A stretch of 55,174 nt of DNA from JBBIWA01 sp037439425 (GTDB taxonomy: Bacteria > Acidobacteriota > Blastocatellia > RBC074): NCBI GenBank assembly GCA_037439425.1, contig JBBIWA010000029.1:1-55174 (forward strand). The letters are read 5' to 3'. A program made the position numbers and the translations under genes. How positions within the stretch are numbered: the first letter of the stretch is position 1; every line of letters begins with the position of its first letter. The notes beneath the pieces were generated by a model. The model did no database searches and was not told the DNA's origin. It saw nothing but the letters and a program-made list of their open reading frames with translations. This document shows positions 42,926 to 50,542 of the stretch, in pieces.

Positions 42926-44308
42926 ATGCAGTCACAGAAATTCATGCTCATGCTCGACTCGGTGCGTCGCCTGATGCGGCGGGGGGCCACAGCGCGCGCG
43001 ATGAACGTCTTGCGCAAAGGGCGACCAGCCGATGTGGCGCAGGTCCTGCACGAATTGAGCGATCTGGACCGGCATGCCGTGTTTGCGGCGCTCTCGCGCT
43101 CAGATACTGAGCTGGCAGCAGCGAGTTTGAGCGAATTGGACCTGGAAGAGGGAGTTGAGTTGCTGACGGCGCTTTCGCCGGAAGAGATCGCTCAGGTATT
43201 GCAGGAACTGCCCTCAGATGATGCTGCCAACTTCATAGCGGCTCTGCCTGAAGAGTTGCGCGAACGGTTGCTGGACCTGATGCGGGTTGAAGCCTCGACC
43301 GATGTCCAGGAGCTATTGAGTTTCGCTGAAGGCACGGCCGGGCGCATCATGACCCCCGATGTCTTCGCGCTCAATGAAGAGTTGACCGTTAGCGAAGCGA
43401 TCTCGGCTATCCAACGTGCCAGCGGCGATATCGAAATGGTCTTCTATCTCTATGTCGTAGATGAGCGCAACCATCTGGTGGGTGTCGTCAGCCTGCGCCA
43501 ATTATTGCTCGTCCCGCCCACCACGCCGCTGAAAAAGATTATGAGCAGTGACGTCATCAGCGTGCGCACGGATACGGACCAGGAAGAAGTAGCGCGCATC
43601 GTCGCGCGTTACAATCTACTCGGCGTCCCGGTCGTTGATAGCGAGAACAAACTGGTGGGCCTGGTCACGGTAGATGATGTGATTGATGTGATCCGCGATG
43701 AAGCGACTGAAGACATTTACGCGCTCGCTGGCGTAAGCTCCGAAGAACACGCCCTGACGGCTCCAGTGCGATCGGTGCGGCTGCGCCTGCCTTGGCTGCT
43801 GGTCAATCTGGCAACGGCGATTCTGGCGGCTTCAGTGGTGCACCTCTTTGAGGGCACGATTCAGCAAGTGGTAGTGCTGGCGGCGCTGATGCCGATTGTG
43901 GCGGGCATGGGTGGAAACGCAGCAACGCAAACTCTGGCGGTGACGGTGCGCGGCCTGGCCTTGGGTGAAGTGACGTGGGAAAATAGCCGTCGCGTGCTGC
44001 TCAAAGAGTTCCTCGTTGGCCTGGCCAACGGTCTGGTCAATGGCTTGGTGGCTGCCATCATCGTTTGCCTCTGGTTCGGCTTCTCACTCAGAACAGTGCT
44101 GATCGGGGCGATTATCGCAATGGCGATGGTCAACAACCTGGTGATTGCGGGAGTCGCAGGCACACTGATTCCGCTGATTCTCAAGCGACTGAAAGCCGAT
44201 CCGGCAATCGCTTCGACAGTTTTTGTCACGACCTGCACCGATGTGGGCGGTTTCTTCTCCTTCCTAGGGCTGGCCACGCTCTTATTGCGGTTCTTGCAAC
44301 CGTCTTGA
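42926..44308 (+). CDS. mgtE: Magnesium transporter MgtE
   Basis: 460 residues with the standard MgtE layout. The N domain of acidic helical repeats occupies about 15-130 (LSELDLEEGVELLTALSPEE). Two CBS domains lie at about 135-260 (GRIMTPDVFALNEELTV and MSSDVISVRTDTDQEEV). A five-helix pore domain starts near 290 and contains PIVAGMGGNAATQTLAV, the selectivity-pore motif. Mg2+ sensing by the N and CBS domains gates the channel in characterised homologues. The ATG at 42926 lacks a strong Shine-Dalgarno sequence. The next gene, a small membrane protein, begins 21 bases downstream. Confidence 0.95.
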   Translation: MQSQKFMLMLDSVRRLMRRGATARAMNVLRKGRPADVAQVLHELSDLDRHAVFAALSRSDTELAAASLSELDLEEGVELLTALSPEEIAQVLQELPSDDAANFIAALPEELRERLLDLMRVEASTDVQELLSFAEGTAGRIMTPDVFALNEELTVSEAISAIQRASGDIEMVFYLYVVDERNHLVGVVSLRQLLLVPPTTPLKKIMSSDVISVRTDTDQEEVARIVARYNLLGVPVVDSENKLVGLVTVDDVIDVIRDEATEDIYALAGVSSEEHALTAPVRSVRLRLPWLLVNLATAILAASVVHLFEGTIQQVVVLAALMPIVAGMGGNAATQTLAVTVRGLALGEVTWENSRRVLLKEFLVGLANGLVNGLVAAIIVCLWFGFSLRTVLIGAIIAMAMVNNLVIAGVAGTLIPLILKRLKADPAIASTVFVTTCTDVGGFFSFLGLATLLLRFLQPS

Positions 44309-44329
44309 CCAAGCAATGCTGAGCGCCAT

Positions 44330-44671
44330 ATGGAAGCGGCAATTCTCATCCTCATTATTGGCGGCGCGGTGATAGTGATCGCGCTGTGCATCTGGCTGTT
44401 TGGGAAACTCGTGCTCCGCCTGCTCAAGCACGCCATCATTGCGGCGCTGCTCGGCCTGGTGCTGGCGCTTTTGTGGTATCAACCGTGCAGCCGCCCGAGG
44501 CGCGACCCCAATCTTGGGAAGCACGCTTACGCAGTGAATAACGATCAGTATCTGGGAGTGGTGGTCGGCTCGGCCCACGACCCCGCATTAGGTGAGGTGT
44601 GGATCATCCAGCCACCCTCCGGCTACAAAACCAAATACCGTAAGGCGCGCGTCGTGTTGAAGGATCAGTAG
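44330..44671 (+). CDS. Small membrane protein of unknown function
   Basis: 113 residues. Two hydrophobic helices occupy residues 4-27 and 32-50 (ILILIIGGAVIVIALCIWLF, HAIIAALLGLVLALLWY). A soluble C-terminal part of about 60 residues (NNDQYLGVVVGSAHDPALGE) follows. It lies close behind mgtE and may be co-transcribed. The family is not recognised. Confidence 0.65.
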   Translation: MEAAILILIIGGAVIVIALCIWLFGKLVLRLLKHAIIAALLGLVLALLWYQPCSRPRRDPNLGKHAYAVNNDQYLGVVVGSAHDPALGEVWIIQPPSGYKTKYRKARVVLKDQ

Positions 44672-45280
44672 TGCCTCCGGCCAACAGCGTAGTCAAGCCA
44701 TGCTCGGCTCACGCAATGGACCGAAGGAGCGGGTGAACGTCTTTATTGTAGGGTGAAGAAGCAGTAAGTATCGGTGGTGAGCCCCAGAGGGGGCCTCAGA
44801 TGATAGCGAGTCTGAGCCAGGGCGGGTGGGCCCAGCTCTGGAGAGCCTATTTATAGAGCTCCAGCGCAGGAGTTTCTAGCTCCGTTAGGAGCGGCCTGTT
44901 TATAGCAGGCGGCATCGCACGTTTTTCAGCTCCGTTAGGAGCGGCCTATCTATAGCGATTCAGCTACGGATAGGAGCGAGCTATGAGCAGCAATTGATAG
45001 GTCGCTCCTGACCGCAGCTAGGCTTACTTTTCCTCACTGCTTGCTATAGACAGCTCGCCCCGGCTGGGGCTGGTGGGCTAGAGCTTCCTCTACTCCGGCG
45101 CCCCTAGCTGGGCTAAGGCTTCAACCGATCTTCTTTTGACCCTACAATCGTGACGTGCACCCCGAAGTAGCCTAGAGCTTGCAGCTTGTCAGCTCAAATG
45201 CTAGTATCTGCCCGTAAGACGCTCACGGCGGCAGCATCCATCGCAGTGTTCACTCGCGTTCCCTCAAGGAGTGATTGCTT
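44672..45280. repeat. Spacer with AGCTCCGTTAGGAGCGGCC repeats
   Basis: No gene in 609 bases. The core AGCTCCGTTAGGAGCGGCCT occurs identically at 44878-44897 and 44928-44947, each followed by (G/A)T(T/C)TATAGC. Two looser relatives lie at about 44834 and 44961, and an inverted relative is near 45001-45017. Each core can form GCTCC-GTTA-GGAGC hairpins. From memory, similar units occur in other phyla, but I cannot verify this here. AAGGAG before 45281 is the ribosome-binding site of cstA. Confidence 0.75.
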
Positions 45281-46963
45281 ATGAGCCTACCTCTTCTCGC
45301 CCTGGCCTTTATTACTTTGCTGGCTATTGGTTATCGTCTCTACGGCGGCTGGGTCGCGCGCCAGTTTGCGATTGACGATAGCCGGACGACACCTGCGCAT
45401 CGTGTCAACGATGGCATTGATTTTGTGCCGACGCCGAAGTTCTATCTCTTCGCTCAACATTTCTCCGCCATCGCTGCGGCGGGTCCGATCGCCGGACCGA
45501 TCCTGGCCTGCCAGCTCTGGGGTTGGGTGCCCTGTCTGCTCTGGATCAGTCTGGGCGTGGTCTTAATCGGCGCAGTGCATGATTTCAGCAGCCTGACGGC
45601 TTCGGTGCGCCATGGCGCGCGGTCAATTGCTGAGATCACGCGCGAGCAGCTGGGACGGCGCGCCGGCCGCGCGATGATGGCTTTCATCTGGATTGCGCTC
45701 ATCTATGTGATTGTCGCTTTTGCTGACATCACCGCTGGCAGCTTCACCAGTGTGACTGAAGAGCTGGCCGGCGTGGAGATTAAATTCAATGCGGGCGGGG
45801 CAGTCGCCGCTGCCAGTGTGATGTATCTGTTGCTGGCCGTGATCATGGGGCTGGTGCAACGTTATCTTAAGCCACCGCTCTGGCTGGTGAGCATCATCTT
45901 TGTGCCAGCAACGTTTGGCGTGGCGTGGCTGGGGACGAAGATCTCAAGCTGGATGCTGCTTGATGTCAAGACGTGGGGGCTGCTGATTCTGGCCTATTGT
46001 GTGGTCGCTTCGGTGGTGCCGGTCTGGGTGCTGTTGCAACCGCGCGGTTATCTGGGCGGATTTGTGCTCTATTCTGCGCTAGCGTTAGGGATCATTGGCG
46101 TCTTCTTCGGGGGTTATGAGATCAAGCAGGCAGCATTCAAATCATGGGATGTCGGTGGGATGACCGGGATGCTGTTTCCCTTCCTCTTTGTCACGATTGC
46201 CTGCGGAGCCTGTTCGGGCTTTCACGGGTTGGTTTGTTCAGGCACGACCTCCAAGCAGATTGACCGCGAATCACACATGCGGCCGGTCGGCTATGGGGCG
46301 ATGCTGGCCGAAGGGTTTGTGGCGCTGATTGCGCTGGTGACGATTATGATGGCCAGCTCCGAGCAGATCCAGGGACTCAGACCCGGCACCATTTACGGCA
46401 ACGGCATCGGGCAGTTTATGACTTTGTTGATCGGGAAAGAGAATCTGCCCTTTGCGATCACCTTTGGCGCGATGGCATTTTCGACCTTCGTTTTCGATAC
46501 GCTCGATGTTTCCACGCGGCTGGGTCGCTATATCGTTCAGGAATTGTCTGGCTGGACCGGTCGCCGAGGGGCTTTGATTGCCACACTCATCACCATTGCG
46601 CTGCCGGTCTACTTCCTCGCCACGGCGGAAGAAGGCGCATACTTGAAATTCTGGACGCTATTTGGCGCCTCCAATCAATTGCTGGCGGCGCTCACGCTGC
46701 TGGCGATTACGGTCTGGCTCTATCGCGCACGCAAGCGCATCTGGTTTACGCTCTTGCCGATGCTGTTTGTGCTGACGATTACCTTGTGGTCGCTGGTGCG
46801 GTTGATGCTGGCCAATGTACGCGCAGCGCAGGGGCTGGATCTGCAGCTGATCAATGGGCTGGCAGCAGCGGCTTTGATTCTGCTGGCGCTGTTCCTAGCT
46901 GTGACCGCACTCTTCAAGTTGCGCGAAGAGCGCAAGGTAGCCTTGGTGCCAGAGACAGCTTGA
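45281..46963 (+). CDS. cstA: Carbon starvation protein CstA family transporter
   Basis: 560 residues from the ATG at 45281, preceded by CAAGGAG; a TTG two codons earlier is less likely. About 16 hydrophobic segments. The CstA signatures are present: RVNDGIDFVPTPKFYLFAQHFSAIAAAGPIAGP near the N-terminus and ACGACSGFHGLVCSGTTSKQI in the middle. CstA proteins import peptides or pyruvate. This single-chain version of about 560 residues is of the shorter type; the E. coli protein is about 700. No two-component regulator or YbdD-like small protein is next to it. Confidence 0.94.
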   Translation: MSLPLLALAFITLLAIGYRLYGGWVARQFAIDDSRTTPAHRVNDGIDFVPTPKFYLFAQHFSAIAAAGPIAGPILACQLWGWVPCLLWISLGVVLIGAVHDFSSLTASVRHGARSIAEITREQLGRRAGRAMMAFIWIALIYVIVAFADITAGSFTSVTEELAGVEIKFNAGGAVAAASVMYLLLAVIMGLVQRYLKPPLWLVSIIFVPATFGVAWLGTKISSWMLLDVKTWGLLILAYCVVASVVPVWVLLQPRGYLGGFVLYSALALGIIGVFFGGYEIKQAAFKSWDVGGMTGMLFPFLFVTIACGACSGFHGLVCSGTTSKQIDRESHMRPVGYGAMLAEGFVALIALVTIMMASSEQIQGLRPGTIYGNGIGQFMTLLIGKENLPFAITFGAMAFSTFVFDTLDVSTRLGRYIVQELSGWTGRRGALIATLITIALPVYFLATAEEGAYLKFWTLFGASNQLLAALTLLAITVWLYRARKRIWFTLLPMLFVLTITLWSLVRLMLANVRAAQGLDLQLINGLAAAALILLALFLAVTALFKLREERKVALVPETA

Positions 46964-47020
46964 GAGAAGAAGTTGCAGGTCGAAGCAGTAGAGGAGATTT
47001 TATTCTCTCTGTTCGCCTCT

Positions 47021-47311
47021 TTACTCTTCATCATCGTCAAACCTGATCCTCAGACTCCTGAGGAACTGCCGGTCTTCCAGACTCAGTTCAGCAAGACGTT
47101 GCTCGATAGAAATCTCAGTCAGGGGAGAAGAGGCCTCTGCCTGCTCGGCAGGCTTCTCTTTGAAAGCAATCGTCGCTTCGAGCACGAGAAGGACCTCAAT
47201 GCCAGTAGCGCGAATCCGTTCGAGCGCTTGGGTGACTGCTTCGGATTCGTTGATAGAATCATTGATCGCCTCGCCCAGTTCTCTCACCAGCTTTTGCAGA
47301 TATTGGTCCAA
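47021..47311 (-). CDS. Small acidic hypothetical protein
   Basis: 96 residues from a TTG at 47311, preceded on the minus strand by GAGAGGTTGAGG. The first part (LQKLVRELGEAINDSINESEAVTQALERI) is helical, a short beta strand GIEVLLVLEATIAF follows, and the tail is acidic (RIRFDDDEE). It lies divergently from methylmalonyl-CoA mutase and converges on cstA. The family is not recognised. Composition and ribosome-binding site suggest it is real. Confidence 0.65.
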   Translation of the reverse strand: MDQYLQKLVRELGEAINDSINESEAVTQALERIRATGIEVLLVLEATIAFKEKPAEQAEASSPLTEISIEQRLAELSLEDRQFLRSLRIRFDDDEE

Positions 47312-47457
47312 ACCTCAACCTCTCAGGATGAATTAGCGCCGCTTAGCAGAGGAATTATAACCGAGCCGGCGCTGCTCTCAACAAGCATTTCCCTTCGGCG
47401 ACAACCACCCGCGCGTGTTAGAATCTGCACGAGACCGTAAAGCTAGGCTGAAATCCT

Positions 47458-49065
47458 ATGACGAAAGCAAAAGAGCGCAAAGAGAGATTTGTCACTTCTT
47501 CGGGTATCGAACTCAAGAATCATTACACGCCTCGGGATGTGGAGCTCGATTACGATCGCGATCTCGGCGATCCAGGCCGGTATCCTTTTACCCGCGGCGT
47601 CTACGAGACGATGTATCGCGGTCGCTTGTGGACGATGAGGCAATATGCGGGTTTTTCGACCGCCGCCGAATCGAATCGCCGCTACAAGTATTTGCTCGCA
47701 CAAGGCACGACCGGCCTGTCGGTCGCTTTCGACTTGCCGACTCAGATCGGTTATGACAGCGATCATCCGCTGGCCACCGGAGAAGTAGGTCGCGTCGGCG
47801 TAGCGATTGATTCGCTGGCCGATATGGAGAGCCTGTTTGATGGTATTCCGCTGGATCGAGTCTCGACCTCGATGACCATCAACGCGACGGCAGCGATTCT
47901 GCTAGCGCTCTATATCGCCGTCGCGCGCAAACAAGGCGTCAGCCAGGATAAGCTTCAAGGCACGATTCAGAATGACATTTTGAAGGAGTACATCGCGCGC
48001 GGGACCTACATCTATCCGCCACGTGCCAGTCTGCGTATCATCACCGATATTTTCGCCTACTGCGCGCGTGAGATGCCAAACTGGAACACGATCTCGATTT
48101 CGGGCTACCACATCCGCGAAGCCGGTGCGACCGCGGTACAAGAAGTGGCTTTTACGCTCGCTGACGGGATCACTTACGTGCAGGCGGCGATTGAGGCCGG
48201 ACTGGAGGTAGATGAGTTTGCGCCGCGTCTGGCTTTTTTCTTTAACGCACACAATAACTTTTTGGAAGAGGTGGCTAAGTATCGTGCGGCGCGGCGGCTC
48301 TGGGCGCGAATTATGCGCGAACGATTTAGGGCTCAAGATCCACGCTCGATGACCTTGCGCTTTCACACGCAGACGGCTGGTTCGACGCTGACGGCGCAGC
48401 AGCCTGAGGTCAATATTATCCGTACCACGATACAAGCGCTCGCTGCTGTGCTAGGCGGCACACAGTCGCTGCACACCAACGCCATGGATGAAGCTTTGAG
48501 CCTGCCGACGGAAGAAGCGGTGCGCCTGGCGCTGCGCACGCAGCAGGTGATTGCTTACGAGTCAGGCGTAGCTGAGACGGTGGATCCGCTGGCAGGTTCA
48601 TACCTGATCGAGTACCTGACCAGCGAGATCGAACGCCGCGCCATGGACTACCTCAACAAGATTGACGAGCTAGGGGGAATGCTGGCAGCGATTGAAGCGG
48701 GCTATGTGCAGCGCGAGATCGAGCGCGCAGCCTACGAATATCAGAGAGCTATCGAAACGCAGCAAGAGATCCTCGTCGGCGTCAACCGATTTCAAATTGA
48801 AGAAGAAAGGCCGATCCCGACGCTGCGCATTGACCCGGCCAGTGAGCAAGCGCAGATTGAACGCGTGCGCCGAGTGCGCGCCGAGCGTAACACGGCAGCC
48901 GCGATGGCAGCGCTTGATCAAGTGGAGCAAGCAGCGCGATCGGGCGCCAACCTGATGCCCCCGATTATCGCTGCAGTGGAAGCTTATGCCACCCTGGGCG
49001 AGATCGCTGATCGGATGCGCGCAGTGTTCGGCGAATATAAAGAAGCCTTAGCCCCTGGCATCTGA
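47458..49065 (+). CDS. Methylmalonyl-CoA mutase large (alpha-type) subunit, catalytic domain only
   Basis: 535 residues. The acyl-CoA-binding barrel is clear: YETMYRGRLWTMRQYAGF near the N-terminus, AFDLPTQIGYDSDHP, MTINATAAILLALY, IQNDILKEYIARGTYIYPP, ISISGYHIREAGAT and GGTQSLHTNAMDEALSLP. The enzyme interconverts methylmalonyl-CoA and succinyl-CoA with adenosylcobalamin. The C-terminal cobalamin-binding domain (DxHxxG motif) is absent, so a separate small B12-binding subunit must be encoded elsewhere, as in archaea and many bacteria. MeaB and epimerase genes are not in the window. Isobutyryl-CoA mutase large subunits look similar and remain an alternative. Confidence 0.9.
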   Translation: MTKAKERKERFVTSSGIELKNHYTPRDVELDYDRDLGDPGRYPFTRGVYETMYRGRLWTMRQYAGFSTAAESNRRYKYLLAQGTTGLSVAFDLPTQIGYDSDHPLATGEVGRVGVAIDSLADMESLFDGIPLDRVSTSMTINATAAILLALYIAVARKQGVSQDKLQGTIQNDILKEYIARGTYIYPPRASLRIITDIFAYCAREMPNWNTISISGYHIREAGATAVQEVAFTLADGITYVQAAIEAGLEVDEFAPRLAFFFNAHNNFLEEVAKYRAARRLWARIMRERFRAQDPRSMTLRFHTQTAGSTLTAQQPEVNIIRTTIQALAAVLGGTQSLHTNAMDEALSLPTEEAVRLALRTQQVIAYESGVAETVDPLAGSYLIEYLTSEIERRAMDYLNKIDELGGMLAAIEAGYVQREIERAAYEYQRAIETQQEILVGVNRFQIEEERPIPTLRIDPASEQAQIERVRRVRAERNTAAAMAALDQVEQAARSGANLMPPIIAAVEAYATLGEIADRMRAVFGEYKEALAPGI

Positions 49066-49420
49066 CGAACAGCTCAGTGGTTCGCTCTGGCATGTGTCTT
49101 TTGGTTTCTACATAAGTCTGCAAAGCGGACCTAAGAGGGCGGGTTCAGGTGCTTGTGTAGAAATTAATGCCTGGCGAGTTTAGAAGAAGAGTAGGCTTCC
49201 TTCTTCTCCATCTTTAGCAAGGTGTGAAAGAGGTTCTGGTCCACGATCCGTAAGGCTGCTTGTGCGGCAGGCGCGGCGGGCGGGGCCGAAGAGGCTCGCC
49301 GCTCGAGATCGCGCTTGAGTGCAGCAGTGTGAGATAAGCAATTTGTCAGGTGCCACAAGACTACGAGTTTGTGGTAAGCTAAAGGCGACTAGTTAACAAC
49401 AGTTGTGAAGGAGTAGAGGA
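49066..49420. other. Spacer between mutase and prfB
   Basis: 355 bases. A 64-codon minus-strand frame (49164-49358) contains a helical-looking stretch (ALKRDLERRASSAPPAAPAA) but has no ribosome-binding site and no known family; I do not call it a gene. GAAGGAG at 49407-49413 is the ribosome-binding site of prfB. Confidence 0.4.
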
Positions 49421-50537
49421 ATGATTGACGCTATCGCGGTACAAGAGTTGCGAGAGCAGTACGAAGATTTGAAACGCCGCGTCGCTGAACTGCGGAGGTT
49501 CCTTTGACCTAGACACCAAGCGCGCGGACCTCGAAAGATTGGAAGCAGAAGCAGCAAAGCCTGATTTCTGGGCTGACCCAGAGCGCGCCCAGAAAGTTCT
49601 GCAGCAACGCGCCCGGCTCGAACGCACCATTCTTATGGCGGAGAGCCAGGCGCGGCTGGTTGATGACATTGATGTGCTTTTTGAATTCGCCGCTGAAGAC
49701 GAGACCTCGGTCTCTGAGCTACGCCAGTCGCTCAAACAGCTGGCTCAAGAAGTCGAAGAGAGCGAGACTCAGATGCTGCTCAGCGGTGAAAATGATGCGC
49801 GCAATGCAATTGTCGCCATTAACGCTGGAGCTGGCGGCACTGATGCTCAGGACTGGGCTGAGATGTTGCTGCGCATGTATCTGCGCTGGGCCGAACGGCG
49901 CGGATTCAAGACCGAGGTTCTCGATTACCAACCCGGTGAAGAGGCTGGGATCAAATCAGCTACTTTCCGTGTCGAAGGGGAATACGCCTACGGTTTGCTG
50001 GCGAGCGAAGTCGGCGTGCACCGCCTGGTGCGGCTGTCGCCTTTCAACGCCGGCCAGAGTCGCGAGACTAGCTTCGCTTCGGTCTTCGTCACACCGGAGA
50101 TTGACCAGGACATTGAGATCGAAATCCAGGAGAAAGACCTGCGCGTCGACACCTACCGTTCGACGGGCGCGGGCGGGCAGCACGTCAACACGACTGATTC
50201 GGCAGTGCGCCTGACGCATCTGCCAACGGGAATCGTCGTGACGTGCCAAAACCAGCGTTCACAGCATCAGAACCGCGAGGTGGCCATGCGCGTCTTGAAG
50301 TCGCGGCTCTATGAACTGGAGCTGGAGAAGAAGCGGGCCGAGACCAATAAGCTGGCTGAATCCAAACGCGAGATCTCTTTTGGCTCCCAGATCCGCAACT
50401 ACGTGCTCCATCCTTATCGCCTGGTCAAGGATGTACGCACCAAACACGAGACGAGCGACGTGGAGGCTGTGCTCGACGGCGAGATAGAAGATTTCATCAA
50501 AGAGTATTTGCTCAGTAAACGTACGGTTGCAGTCTGA
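49421..50537 (+). CDS. prfB: Peptide chain release factor 2 (programmed +1 frameshift)
   Basis: The first frame (49421-49507) encodes 28 residues and ends at an in-frame TGA (49505-49507). Translation must shift by one base after CTT (49502-49504) and continue from GAC 49506, giving 371 residues, the usual RF2 length. The second frame carries the stop-codon tripeptide SPF (VRLSPFNAGQ, recognising UGA/UAA) and the peptidyl hydrolysis motif GGQ in STGAGGQHVNTTDSAVRLTH. RF2 releases proteins at UGA and UAA; low RF2 allows the shift, so it autoregulates. The ftsK gene starts five bases after the stop. Confidence 0.96.
49494..49508 (+). promoter_or_regulatory. prfB programmed frameshift site
   Basis: GGAGG (49494-49498), three spacer bases, then CTTTGAC. 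This is the internal Shine-Dalgarno plus slippery CTT-TGA arrangement of the E. coli prfB site, with the same three-base spacing. Confidence 0.95.
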
Positions 50538-50542
50538 TCGCT

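Noticed and set aside
49164..49358. 64-codon minus-strand frame between mutase and prfB
   Set aside because: Helical appearance only; no start signal, no family and no neighbour supporting it.
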